From Hyphomicrobiales bacterium (GTDB lineage: Bacteria > Pseudomonadota > Alphaproteobacteria > Rhizobiales > Rhizobiaceae), in NCBI GenBank assembly GCA_900466875.1, contig UBNQ01000001.1:1-52588 (forward strand): 52,588 bases of DNA, read 5' to 3'. Position numbers and translations under genes: made by a program. The notes beneath the pieces were generated by a model. It was not told the DNA's origin and made no database searches. It worked only from the letters and a program-made list of their open reading frames with translations. Shown here one piece after another: positions 25,498 to 33,730 of the stretch (positions within the stretch are counted from its first letter, which is position 1; each line of letters starts with the position of its first letter).

Positions 25498-26352
25498 ATG
25501 ACCGTTACTCATCCCGCTCTGAAAAAGGACAATGTCGCCGTCGTCACCGGAGCCGCGTCCGGCATCGGACTTGCCGCAGCGAAGGAATTTGCCCGTTTGG
25601 GCCTTTCCGTCGTGCTGGTCGATCTCGAAGGAGACAAGCTTGTCGAGGCAGCCCGCGAGGTGACGGCACTTGCCGAAGGCGGCGAGCACGACGTCGCGGC
25701 AATCGGCACCGACGTGTCGAAGCCGGAAGAGATCGCAGCACTTGAGCGGGCCGTCATCCAGCGTTTCGGCCGGGTCCATGTGCTGATGAACAATGCCGGC
25801 ATCCAGCCCGGCAGCAGCATTTTCGGCCCGCAGGCCAACTGGGAAAACGTGCTCGCCGTCAACCTGATGGGCGTCGTCAACGGCAGCCGCATCTTCGGAC
25901 CTGCAATGATCGCCCATGGCGAACCGGCTCTCATTATCAACACCGGCTCCAAGCAGGGCATTACCACTCCGCCCGGCGATCCCGCCTACAACGTTTCCAA
26001 GTCCGGCGTAAAAACCTTCACCGAGGCGTTGCAGCACGAGTTACGCAACACCGAAGGCTGCCAGGTTTCGGCGCATCTGCTGATCCCCGGCTTCGTCTAT
26101 ACCGGCCTCACAACCGGTCACACCGAAAAGCCCGAAGGAGCCTGGACATCGGAACAGACGGCCGCTTTCATGATCGAGAGCCTCCTTCGCGACGATTTTT
26201 ATATCCTCTGCCCCGACAACGACGTTGACCGGGCGACCGACGAGCGCCGCATGGCCTGGGCGATCGGCGACGTCATCGAGAACCGGCCGCCGCTGTCGCG
26301 CTGGCATCCGGATTATGCCGATGCATCAAAAGAATTCATCAACAACCGTTGA
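25498..26352 (+). CDS. Short-chain dehydrogenase/reductase
   Basis: This 284-residue SDR has the cofactor loop VVTGAASGIGLAAAKEF (TGxxxGIG at 17-24) and VDLEGD after strand 2, which favours NAD. It also has NNAGIQPG and the active-site set S151, Y164 and K168 in PAYNVSKSG. The C-terminus WHPDYADASKEFINNR resembles a group of alphaproteobacterial SDRs of unknown substrate. AGAGGAG precedes the ATG. Confidence 0.9.
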   Translation: MTVTHPALKKDNVAVVTGAASGIGLAAAKEFARLGLSVVLVDLEGDKLVEAAREVTALAEGGEHDVAAIGTDVSKPEEIAALERAVIQRFGRVHVLMNNAGIQPGSSIFGPQANWENVLAVNLMGVVNGSRIFGPAMIAHGEPALIINTGSKQGITTPPGDPAYNVSKSGVKTFTEALQHELRNTEGCQVSAHLLIPGFVYTGLTTGHTEKPEGAWTSEQTAAFMIESLLRDDFYILCPDNDVDRATDERRMAWAIGDVIENRPPLSRWHPDYADASKEFINNR

Positions 26353-26423
26353 TTGATTGATTTGGCAGACACGTGAAAGCCGGATAAACGGGACTGACGA
26401 TCACCCGGCTTTCGAGAACGACC

Positions 26424-27065
26424 ATGGAATTCCTGCCGAGCCTGCCTACTCTGCTTGCCTTCACCGCCGCCGGTCTTCTGCTCTCGATTACGCCGGGGCC
26501 AGATATGACATTGTCGATCAGCCGCGCCATCAGCGAAGGCCGGAAGCCGGCGCTGTTCGTTGTGCTGGGTACAAATCTCGGTGTCGTCTGCCACACTCTG
26601 CTGGTCGCCTTCGGCATCTCGGCACTGATCACCGCCTCGCCGACCGCCTTCTTCATCCTCAAGACCGGCGGTGCGGCCTATCTTCTCTGGCTCGCGGTTC
26701 AGGCGATCCGCTTCGGCTCCAGCCTGTCGGTGGAAAAGGTCGAGCGGCCGGAAAGCCGCGCGCTTGCCAGCGTGTCGCTCGGCTTCTGGGTCAACATATT
26801 GAACCCCAAGGTCATCATCTTCTTCATGACCTTCCTGCCGCAATTCGTCTCGGCGCAGGATCCGCATGTCACGGGCAAGCTGATCTTCTTTGGGCTTTAT
26901 TTCATCGCCATCGGCATGCCGATCAACCTGATCGTCGTGCTGGCTGCCGACAGGCTTTCCGCCTGGCTGCAGGCCAATCCAAAAATCCTGCGCGGCATCG
27001 ACTACACCTTTGCCGGCGTCTTCTCGATCTTTGCGGCAAAGATTTTCTTCACTCAGGCTCGCTGA
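26424..27065 (+). CDS. LysE/RhtB family amino-acid exporter
   Basis: The 213-residue membrane protein has the LysE hallmark SITPGPDMTLSISRAISEGRK near helix 1 and about six helices. Members export amino acids or homoserine lactones; the substrate is not predictable. It ends 20 bp from the convergent ABC ATPase gene. Confidence 0.92.
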   Translation: MEFLPSLPTLLAFTAAGLLLSITPGPDMTLSISRAISEGRKPALFVVLGTNLGVVCHTLLVAFGISALITASPTAFFILKTGGAAYLLWLAVQAIRFGSSLSVEKVERPESRALASVSLGFWVNILNPKVIIFFMTFLPQFVSAQDPHVTGKLIFFGLYFIAIGMPINLIVVLAADRLSAWLQANPKILRGIDYTFAGVFSIFAAKIFFTQAR

Positions 27066-27085
27066 AAAATGGCACGCTGACCGGC

Positions 27086-27880
27086 TCAGCCGATCAGCAA
27101 CGCGTCATCGTCCAGCGTTTCGCCACGCATCTTGCGGAACATGGCGATCAGGTCCTCGACCTGCAGGTCCTTGCGGCTGTCGCCGCTGACGTCGAGAATG
27201 ATCTCACCGCCATGCAGCATGATCGTGCGGTGGCCGAAATCCAGCGCTTGGCGCATGGAATGCGTCACCATCAGCGTCGTCAGCTTGCGCTCTGAGACGA
27301 CGCGCTGGGTGAGTTTCATGATGAACTCCGCCATGCCCGGATCGAGTGCCGCGGTATGCTCGTCAAGCAACAGCACTTCGGAGCCCGCCAGCGTTGCCAT
27401 CACCAGCGACACCGCCTGACGCTGACCGCCGGACAACAGGTCCATGCGGTCCTTCATCCGGTTTTCGAGCCCGAGATTGAGTTCGGCAACCCGCTCGCGA
27501 AAAAGCTCGCGACGGCGCGGGCCAAGTGCCGAGCGCAGGCCACGACGTTCGCCGCGCCGCGCCGCAAGCGCAAGGTTTTCTTCGATCGACAGAGACCCGC
27601 AGCTACCGGCCAGCGGATCCTGAAACACGCGGGCAACGAGGCCAGCACGGGCGGATGTCGACTTGCGCGTCACATCGGTCTTGCCGATCATCACCTTGCC
27701 TTCGTTGGCCAGAACGTCTCCGGCAAGAACCCCGAGCAAGGTCGACTTTCCGGCGCCGTTGGAGCCAATGACGGTGACGAACGAGCCTTCCTCGATCGTC
27801 AGGTTGACGCCCTTGAGCGCGTCCTTCTGCAGCGGCGTACCCTTGCCGAAAGTAACGTGGATATTGCTGAGATCGATCAT
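27086..27880 (-). CDS. ABC ATPase of TrpXYZ-like importer
   Basis: The 264-residue ATPase has Walker A VIGSNGAGKST, signature LLSGGQRQAVSL, Walker B EVLLLDEHTAALD and the H-loop VTHSMRQAL. It is the energy unit for the permease and binding protein encoded upstream. The ATG overlaps the permease stop by 4 bp (ATGA at 27877-27880). Confidence 0.92.
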   Translation of the reverse strand: MIDLSNIHVTFGKGTPLQKDALKGVNLTIEEGSFVTVIGSNGAGKSTLLGVLAGDVLANEGKVMIGKTDVTRKSTSARAGLVARVFQDPLAGSCGSLSIEENLALAARRGERRGLRSALGPRRRELFRERVAELNLGLENRMKDRMDLLSGGQRQAVSLVMATLAGSEVLLLDEHTAALDPGMAEFIMKLTQRVVSERKLTTLMVTHSMRQALDFGHRTIMLHGGEIILDVSGDSRKDLQVEDLIAMFRKMRGETLDDDALLIG

Positions 27881-28758
27881 GACGAGGCTCCCCGGCGCAG
27901 GCGCGGCAGAACGAGCGCCACGGCCACCAGAACGGCGGTGACGAGATTGAGGTCGGAGGCTTTCAGACCCAGCGCATCCGTCGACAGCGCCAGCTGAATA
28001 GCGATGCGATAGAGGATCGAACCGACGACGCAGCCGATCAGCGCCAAGAGGATGCCACGTGCACCGAACAGCGTCTCGCCGATGATGACGGCGGCAAGAC
28101 CGACGACAATGGTGCCGACACCGGAGGTGACGTCAGCAAAACCGTTGGTCTGCGCAAACAGCGCACCACCCAGTGCAACGAGAGCGTTCGACAGGGCGAG
28201 ACCGAGATAGACCTGCCAGCTCGTATCGATGCCCTGCGCCCGCGACATATGCGGGTTGGCGCCGGTAGCGCGCATGGCAAGCCCGGCATCGCTTTCGAGA
28301 AAACGCCAGACGGCGATGACCGCGATCACCACCAGCACGCCGACGAACAGCGGCCGCACATAGACTTCACGCATGCCGAGGCCGAAGAACGGGCTCAGCA
28401 TCGTATCGGCATTGATCAGCGCAACATTCGGCTTTCCCATAACCCGAAGATTGACGGAGAAAAGCGCAATCATCGTCAGGATCGAGGCAAGCAGGTTGAG
28501 GATGCGGAAGCGCACGTTGAGAAACGCCGTCACCGTACCGGCGGCGGCACCGGCCAGCATGGCGGCAAAGGCTGCGATCCACGGATTGATGCCGACGGTA
28601 ATCAACACGGCCGCAACTGCCGCCCCGAGCGGAAACGATCCATCCACCGTGAGATCGGGAAAATCGAGCACCCGAAAGGCGAGAAATACACCGATGGCGA
28701 CAAAGGCGAAAACCAGCCCAAGTTCCACGGCACCCCAGAAGGCGATCTGACTAAGCAC
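27877..28758 (-). CDS. ABC permease of TrpXYZ-like importer
   Basis: This 293-residue membrane protein has about eight helices and the BPD_transp_2-type motif FPDLTVDGSFPLGAAVAAVLI. A second conserved stretch reads AVIIGETLFGARGILLALIGCVVGSILYR. It is of the LivH-like fold found in uncharacterised and TrpXYZ systems. Start is GTG at 28758, with GAGGGAG upstream. It is separated from the binding-protein gene by 101 bp containing two hairpins. Confidence 0.9.
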   Translation of the reverse strand: MLSQIAFWGAVELGLVFAFVAIGVFLAFRVLDFPDLTVDGSFPLGAAVAAVLITVGINPWIAAFAAMLAGAAAGTVTAFLNVRFRILNLLASILTMIALFSVNLRVMGKPNVALINADTMLSPFFGLGMREVYVRPLFVGVLVVIAVIAVWRFLESDAGLAMRATGANPHMSRAQGIDTSWQVYLGLALSNALVALGGALFAQTNGFADVTSGVGTIVVGLAAVIIGETLFGARGILLALIGCVVGSILYRIAIQLALSTDALGLKASDLNLVTAVLVAVALVLPRLRRGASS

Positions 28759-28779
28759 CTTGTCGTGCTCCCTCTTTAT

Positions 28780-28844
28780 CCGGCGCGTGGCGCGCCGGTT
28801 CGTCGTCGGTCACATCGGATGACGATTATCCGCCATCCGATGTG
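28780..28844 (-). promoter_or_regulatory. Two intercistronic hairpins
   Basis: Downstream of the binding-protein gene are CACATCGGATG / CATCCGATGTG (11-bp stem, 28811-28844) and CCGGCGCG-TGG-CGCGCCGG (28780-28798). Neither has a clear T-run, so mRNA stabilisation or partial termination is likely. This repeats the layout of the PHO-box operon. Confidence 0.7.
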
Positions 28845-28859
28845 TTGTTGAAAGGTGGC

Positions 28860-29813
28860 TTACTCGACGGTGCGGGTGGCGCGCGAAACGATGGCTTCCG
28901 GCAGCGTCACGCCCATGCGGGTAGCGGCACCCTTGTTGATGACGAGATCGGTTCCGACAGCAACGGTCACCGGAATATCGCCGGGAGCTTCTCCTTTGAG
29001 GATGCGTGCAACGATCGCGCCGGTCTGCTTGCCGACATCATGATAGTTGAAGCCGAGAGCGGCAACGGCACCACGATCGACCGAACCGGTATCGGCGGCA
29101 TAAAGCGGGATCTTGGCTTCCTCGGCAACACCGACGGCCGCCTCGAAAGCAGAAACGATCGTGTTGTCGGTCGGAATGTAGAAGACATCGGCGCGACCGA
29201 CGAGGCCACGGGCTGCACCCTGCACTTCAGCGGACTTGGTGGCGACCGACTCGACGACGGTCATGTCGTTCTTGCCGGCTTCTTCCTTCAACGCGGCGAG
29301 GATCGAAACGGAATTGGTTTCGGCCGTGTTGTAGAGGAAACCGATCGACTTCGCATTCGGCGAGATTTCCTTGATCAGCTTGATATGTTCGGCGACCGGA
29401 GACATGTCCGAAAGACCGGTCACGTTGCGGCCGGGCTTTGCGACATCCTTGACCAGCTGAGCGCCGACCGGATCGGACACGGCGGTGAAGACGACCGGAA
29501 TATCGCGGGTCGCGGAAACGACGGCCTGTGCCGAAGGCGTAGAGATCGGCACGATGACGCTCGGCTCTTCGCCGACGAACTGGCGGGCGATCTGCGCGGC
29601 CGTGCCGGGATTGCCCTGCGCGGATTCGTAGAGGAACTTCAGGTTCTCGCCATCTTTATAACCTGCATCGGCCAGTGCTTCTTTCACGCCGTCACGCACG
29701 GCGTCGAGGGCAGGATGTTCAACGATGGCCGTCACGGCAACGGTGACATCCGCAGCCTTGGCAGGCATGGCAAGAGCCGTCGCAGCGGCAAGGGCTAGAA
29801 TGAAAGCGCGCAT
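28860..29813 (-). CDS. Periplasmic binding protein, PF04392 type
   Basis: The 317-residue secreted protein has a signal peptide (cleavage near AKAA, about residue 20). The ABC_sub_bind (PF04392) fold follows with VAVTAIVEHPALDAVRDGV, VPISTPSAQAVVSATRDIPVVF and GLSDMSPVAEHIKLIKEI. Relatives include tryptophan-binding TrpX. The ligand in rhizobia is unknown. A strong GGAGGAAACC site precedes the ATG at 29813. It is the first gene of the three-gene operon. Confidence 0.9.
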   Translation of the reverse strand: MRAFILALAAATALAMPAKAADVTVAVTAIVEHPALDAVRDGVKEALADAGYKDGENLKFLYESAQGNPGTAAQIARQFVGEEPSVIVPISTPSAQAVVSATRDIPVVFTAVSDPVGAQLVKDVAKPGRNVTGLSDMSPVAEHIKLIKEISPNAKSIGFLYNTAETNSVSILAALKEEAGKNDMTVVESVATKSAEVQGAARGLVGRADVFYIPTDNTIVSAFEAAVGVAEEAKIPLYAADTGSVDRGAVAALGFNYHDVGKQTGAIVARILKGEAPGDIPVTVAVGTDLVINKGAATRMGVTLPEAIVSRATRTVE

Positions 29814-30097
29814 AGGTTTCCTCCGGGCAGTTTGCTTTTGGGCTTTTTATGGAGCCAACCGCCCGAAATCAACAACCACCTAGCCGCGGCAGGCGATACG
29901 CTCCCTGCCGATACCCATTGTGGCAATGCTGCATCAATTGCATCGCAGCTGTGCTGGCACCGCCGGCTCCACGTTATAGCGATCGATAACGTCCGCCGGC
30001 CGGAACGATCAGGCTAAAAACCGAGCAAGGGGAGACGGCGAGGCACACCGTCCCCTATCAGGATTTCGATTGCTGCATCGTCTGAACCGGAACAGGC
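29814..30097. promoter_or_regulatory. Intergenic region with palindrome and rlmN terminator
   Basis: No gene is seen. An interrupted palindrome, GCCGGC-tcca-CGTTAT-agcgatcg-ATAACG-tcc-GCCGGC (29962-30000), lies about 150 bp upstream of the importer's first gene and could be an operator. At 30017-30056, on the minus strand, AGGGGACGG and CCGTCTCCCCT can pair with a 2-nt bulge and are followed by TTTTT, which would end rlmN transcription. Confidence 0.5.
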
Positions 30098-31342
30098 TCA
30101 GTCGTCGTCCTCGCCGTGACCGGCGATCATCATCGCCTCGAAGGCAAGACGCTCGGTCTTGCGCATGCGCTCCGATTCCGACTTCAGCTGGCCGCAGGCG
30201 GCAAGAATATCGCGGCCACGCGGCGTGCGGATTGGTGAGGCGTAACCCGCCGCGTTGATGAAATCGGCAAATTTTTCGATCGTCGCCCAGTCGGAGCACT
30301 GGTAATTGGTGCCCGGCCACGGATTGAACGGAATGAGGTTGATCTTCGCCGGAATGCCCTTCAGCAGCTGCACCAGCAGCTTGGCATCTTCCAGGCTGTC
30401 GTTGACGTCCTTCAGCATCACATATTCGAACGTGATGCGGCGGGCATTCGACAGGCTCGGATAGGCGCGGCAGGCGTCGAGCAGGTCCTTCAGCGGATAT
30501 TTCTTGTTGATCGGCACCAGCATGTCGCGCAGCTCGTCGCGCACCGCATGCAGCGAAATCGCCAGCATCACGCCGATCTCTTCGCCGGTCCGGTAGATTT
30601 CCGGCACGACGCCGGATGTCGACAGCGTCACACGACGCTTCGACAAGGACAGGCCATCGCCATCGGTTGCGATCAAAAGCGCGGTCTTGACGCTCTCGAA
30701 ATTGTAAAGCGGCTCACCCATGCCCATCATCACGATATTGGTGACCTTGCGGTCGCCGGTCGGCACGAAGGCGCCGGGCGGCGTATCTGCGCCCGGAAAA
30801 TCGCCCAGCCGTTCGCGGGCGAGCAGAAGCTGCGACAGGATTTCTTCCGCCGTCAGGTTGCGCACCAGCTTCTGTGTGCCGGTGTGACAGAAGGAACAGG
30901 TCAGCGTGCAGCCGACCTGGCTGGAAATGCACAGCGTGCCGCGGCCTTCTTCCGGAATATAGACGGTCTCGATCTCGACCGGACGGCCGGCGCCGCGCGA
31001 CGGGAAGCGCAACAGCCACTTGCGGGTGCCGTCGTTGGAGATCTGCTCCTCGACGACTTCCGGGCGGGCGATGGTGAAATGCTCTTTCAGCATCTCACGC
31101 ATGTCCTTGGCGACATTCGTCATTGCATCGAAATCGGAAACGCCGCGGATATAAAGCCAGTGCCACAGCTGATTGACGCGCATGCGCAGCTGCTTTTCCG
31201 GCACGCCCTTTTCATGCAGGGCTTTTGCCATCTGCGGCCGCGTCAGGCCGATCAGCGACGGCTTGGACGTGAAAAGATCCGGATTGGCGACCAGCGGCGT
31301 CTTGGCGATGGCGGCGGGGGCAAAGGCCTCTGTGACTGACAT
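30098..31342 (-). CDS. rlmN: 23S rRNA (A2503-C2) / tRNA (A37-C2) methyltransferase
   Basis: RlmN is a radical-SAM enzyme that methylates C2 of A2503 in 23S rRNA and A37 in some tRNAs. The 414-residue protein has the cluster cysteines in [14 protein letters not shown] (C145, C149, C152). The two mechanistic cysteines sit at C138 (GTLCIS) and C383 (LAACGQL), and their spacing matches the E. coli enzyme. The N-terminal HhH-like region has [12 protein letters not shown]. The protein appears complete. Confidence 0.96.
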   Translation of the reverse strand: MSVTEAFAPAAIAKTPLVANPDLFTSKPSLIGLTRPQMAKALHEKGVPEKQLRMRVNQLWHWLYIRGVSDFDAMTNVAKDMREMLKEHFTIARPEVVEEQISNDGTRKWLLRFPSRGAGRPVEIETVYIPEEGRGTLCISSQVGCTLTCSFCHTGTQKLVRNLTAEEILSQLLLARERLGDFPGADTPPGAFVPTGDRKVTNIVMMGMGEPLYNFESVKTALLIATDGDGLSLSKRRVTLSTSGVVPEIYRTGEEIGVMLAISLHAVRDELRDMLVPINKKYPLKDLLDACRAYPSLSNARRITFEYVMLKDVNDSLEDAKLLVQLLKGIPAKINLIPFNPWPGTNYQCSDWATIEKFADFINAAGYASPIRTPRGRDILAACGQLKSESERMRKTERLAFEAMMIAGHGEDDD

Positions 31343-31510
31343 TTTTTATCCCGTTCGAGCACATGACCATCGCCACCGCTTGATCGGCGGAAGAGCTTTG
31401 GCATGTCTGTGCGTGAAACCTGTATCGGTCGCGGCACCATTCGGCCCGACCATGTTGAGCGCGCCTTTAGCATCAAAATGGGGCCAAGTCACGCTGTCTT
31501 CAAGAAACAC

Positions 31511-31534
31511 GAAAGGCCGATCCATGGATCGGCC
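31511..31534 (-). terminator. Terminator of the IalB-like gene
   Basis: The perfect 20-bp palindrome GGCCGATCCATGGATCGGCC (31515-31534) lies 25 bp beyond the ialB-like stop and is followed on the minus strand by TTTCGTGTTTC. It also separates this gene from rlmN. The rest of the 31343-31559 gap should hold the rlmN promoter. Confidence 0.75.
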
Positions 31535-31559
31535 CTTGTCAGGATGTAGGATGCAGGAC

Positions 31560-32063
31560 CTACTTGCAGGATTCGATCTGCTTCAACGCTGCCGAAATAC
31601 CGGCAAGCTGGTACGTATAGGAAGTTTTCGTGCCGCGGCCGGAAACGGCACTGACGCTCATCGAGCTTCCGCCCTTCATCGCGGCCACGAGCGCAGGCTC
31701 TTCGGCAGCGTTCTCCACCCAGGCAGCTTTTTCCTTGGTGAACATGGTAAAGGCCTTGCCGTCGATGGTGACCGTCACCTTGGAATTCGCCTGCAGCGGA
31801 TAACCGACCATTGCCTGCGGTTCGTAGGAAACGCTCTGGCCGGGACGCTGCGACACGATGAAGAAAATGTCGCCGTGATCGACGCTGGCGGGTTCCTTCG
31901 TCGTGGGAACCGAAAGGACGTAGCAGACCGTGCTGTTGCCGGACTTGTAGGAATAGGCACCCCATGCCTTGAATTGCTGGATGCGGGTCGGCGTCTGAGC
32001 CGAGGCGATGCCTGCGCTTACGAAGGTAAGAGCAAGGGCGAGTGCGACTGTACGTGCGGACAT
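31560..32063 (-). CDS. Invasion-associated locus B (IalB) family protein
   Basis: The 167-residue secreted protein has a signal peptide (cleavage after GIASA, about residue 22). The IalB-type domain follows, with FKAWGAYSYKSGNSTVCYVLS and FTMFTKEKAAWVEN. Two cysteines, in TVCYV and at the C-terminal IESCK, could form a disulfide. IalB promotes erythrocyte invasion in Bartonella, but homologues are common in non-pathogenic rhizobia, so a host role is not implied. Confidence 0.9.
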   Translation of the reverse strand: MSARTVALALALTFVSAGIASAQTPTRIQQFKAWGAYSYKSGNSTVCYVLSVPTTKEPASVDHGDIFFIVSQRPGQSVSYEPQAMVGYPLQANSKVTVTIDGKAFTMFTKEKAAWVENAAEEPALVAAMKGGSSMSVSAVSGRGTKTSYTYQLAGISAALKQIESCK

Positions 32064-32316
32064 GGTTTCCTGCCGAGTTTTGTTATACGTAACGCTTCAA
32101 CGGTAAGGGTGGGTGAAGCGGGCCATGATCTGGTTCATTTTGACTTAATTCTGGTTACCAATCCGTCAACACCGGTATCGGCTGCGCGCTCGCTGGAATG
32201 AGCAGTCAATGACACAAGGAATAGGGCAACAGTTTGTCCTCTTCCAAACTCCCGCAATGACATTAGTATGGCCGCATAGATGCGAATCTAGGCTTTGAAA
32301 GAATTGCGTAGTTTGG
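32064..32316. promoter_or_regulatory. Divergent ialB-like / sigma factor intergenic
   Basis: The 253-bp gap holds no gene that I can support. It should contain the promoters of the IalB-like gene (minus) and the sigma factor gene (plus). A GGAATAGGG-x-CAACAGTTTGTCC stretch around 32219-32241 could be an ECF-type promoter, but the match is loose. Confidence 0.35.
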
Positions 32317-32877
32317 ATGCAGGGTAACGACCGGGACTACTTTGCGCGCTTGACCATGGCTGTTGCCGTGGAGCGTGATCAGGCAGCCTTTGGCGTGCTC
32401 TTCGATCATTTTGCGCCCCGGCTCAAATCGTGGCTGACGAGCCAGCGAATTCCCGTCGACGAGGCGGAAGAGCTTGTCCAGGAAGTCATGACCGTGCTCT
32501 GGCATCGAGCCTCGCTCTACGACCCGAAGAAATCCTCCCTTTCGACCTGGTTGTTTCGCATCGCACGCAACCGGCGCCTGGATGCCCAGCGCCGCGCCAA
32601 GGGCAAGAATGCACTGGGCGAAGCGCAATGGCAGATGATGGATATGCAGGCGACCGATTCTCTTGTCGAAGGCGAGGAACGGGACGCAAGGGTGCGCGAG
32701 GCGCTGAGCAGGATTCCCGGCGAGCAGATGGAATTGGTGAAAGCCGCCTTTTTCCTCGGCCAGACTCATTCACAGATTGCCGAAGCAACCGGACTGCCCT
32801 TGGGTACCGTCAAATCCCGCATTCGGCTGGCCTTCCAGCACCTGCGCCGCGCCCTTGAGGATCAGGCTGCGCCGTAA
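32317..32877 (+). CDS. ECF sigma factor
   Basis: The 186-residue protein has sigma region 2 (AAFGVLFDHFAPRLKSWL, then EELVQEVMTVLWHRASLYDPKKSSLSTWLFRIARN) and region 4 (SQIAEATGLPLGTVKSRIRLAFQHLR), so it is a small ECF factor. The region 2 wording resembles the RpoE/ChrR-linked group. No anti-sigma gene is adjacent: a YkvA-like gene follows on the opposite strand. No good ribosome binding site precedes the ATG at 32317, and a nearby alternative start is possible. Confidence 0.9.
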   Translation: MQGNDRDYFARLTMAVAVERDQAAFGVLFDHFAPRLKSWLTSQRIPVDEAEELVQEVMTVLWHRASLYDPKKSSLSTWLFRIARNRRLDAQRRAKGKNALGEAQWQMMDMQATDSLVEGEERDARVREALSRIPGEQMELVKAAFFLGQTHSQIAEATGLPLGTVKSRIRLAFQHLRRALEDQAAP

Positions 32878-32883
32878 GCGAAA

Positions 32884-33300
32884 TTACGCCGGGGCCTTTC
32901 CGATATCGGGTCCGATATCAGGCCCAATATCAGGATTGTCGGCCAACATCCTGTCCGCCGCATCGTAATGCCGGTCGCCGATATGGCCCTGGATCATCCT
33001 CAAGGCCGCTGCCAGAACCGCCACGTCATCGGTAAATCCGACCATGACGAACATGTCCGGCACCAGATCGATCGGCAGGACGAAATACGCGAGCGCCGCC
33101 AATAACACGCCACGCACGCGGGTCGGCGTTTTGGGATCGACCGCGCAGTAATAGGCGGCCACCAGATCGCGGCTGAACGGCACGAACTTCACCGCCCGCT
33201 TCAGCGTCGGCCAGAATTTTGCACGCACCTGCTTTTCGCGACGGTCTTGCGTGTCGTCGTCGCCGGGCAGGAGAATTTCACCGATCTTTACGTCGTCCAT
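32884..33300 (-). CDS. YkvA family protein (DUF1232)
   Basis: The 138-residue protein has the DUF1232 motif: AYYCAVDPKTPTRVRGVLLAALAYFVLPIDLVPDMFVMVGFTDD region, with hydrophobic helices and the conserved PIDLVPD. The function is unknown. The C-terminus ends in a short tandem repeat, DIGP-DIGP-DIG, encoded by near-identical 12-bp units. ATG 33300 has GGAG upstream; longer frames start at 33333. Two related palindromes lie 60-105 bp upstream. Confidence 0.88.
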   Translation of the reverse strand: MDDVKIGEILLPGDDDTQDRREKQVRAKFWPTLKRAVKFVPFSRDLVAAYYCAVDPKTPTRVRGVLLAALAYFVLPIDLVPDMFVMVGFTDDVAVLAAALRMIQGHIGDRHYDAADRMLADNPDIGPDIGPDIGKAPA

Positions 33301-33359
33301 GAGCGCTCCGTTGGAGACCTTCATCGATTTCACGGTTTTCCATATGGGTATCGACCTTG

Positions 33360-33404
33360 GCCTTTCAAAGGCACAAGTCCTTTAAATGGGGGTCTTTCAA
33401 AGAC
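33360..33404. promoter_or_regulatory. Paired 13-bp palindromes before the YkvA-like gene
   Basis: GCCTTT-C-AAAGGC (33360-33372) and GTCTTT-C-AAAGAC (33392-33404) share the core CTTT-C-AAAG. Their centres are 32 bp apart, about three helical turns. The second covers the stop of the pterin dehydratase gene. A single-base centre rules out an RNA hairpin, so a dimeric DNA-binding protein is a likelier explanation. Confidence 0.55.
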
Positions 33405-33699
33405 GGCGCGCCCAGGCTTCATCCATCAACGCGGCGAGCCGGAAGTCACGATCGGTCAGCTGCTTCTTCGCATGTGTCGTCAGCTTTACCTCGACACGGG
33501 AATAGCTGTTGCTCCAGTCCGGGTGGTGATCGAGTTTTTCCGCAGCCAGCGCGCATTCGGTCATGAAGCCGAATGCTTCGCCGAAGGAACGGAATTTGAA
33601 GCACTTGCGGATGGAAAGACCATCCGCGGAAAGCTCCCAGCCCTCCAGATTGGCCAGCTCCTTGCCAACCTCGTCCGGCTCCAGCAATTCATAGGTCAT
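33397..33699 (-). CDS. phhB: Pterin-4-alpha-carbinolamine dehydratase
   Basis: This 100-residue enzyme dehydrates 4a-hydroxytetrahydropterin during recycling of the pterin cofactor. It shows FGFMTECALAAEKLDHHPDW and VEVKLTTH, which hold the catalytic histidines. No phenylalanine hydroxylase is nearby, so it may serve another pterin or act as a transcription cofactor. ATG 33699 has GAGGGG upstream. It is preceded by thpR with a 31-bp gap. Confidence 0.94.
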   Translation of the reverse strand: MTYELLEPDEVGKELANLEGWELSADGLSIRKCFKFRSFGEAFGFMTECALAAEKLDHHPDWSNSYSRVEVKLTTHAKKQLTDRDFRLAALMDEAWARRL

Positions 33700-33730
33700 G
33701 GGCCCATCGCCCCTCGAAAAACAGCTCCTG

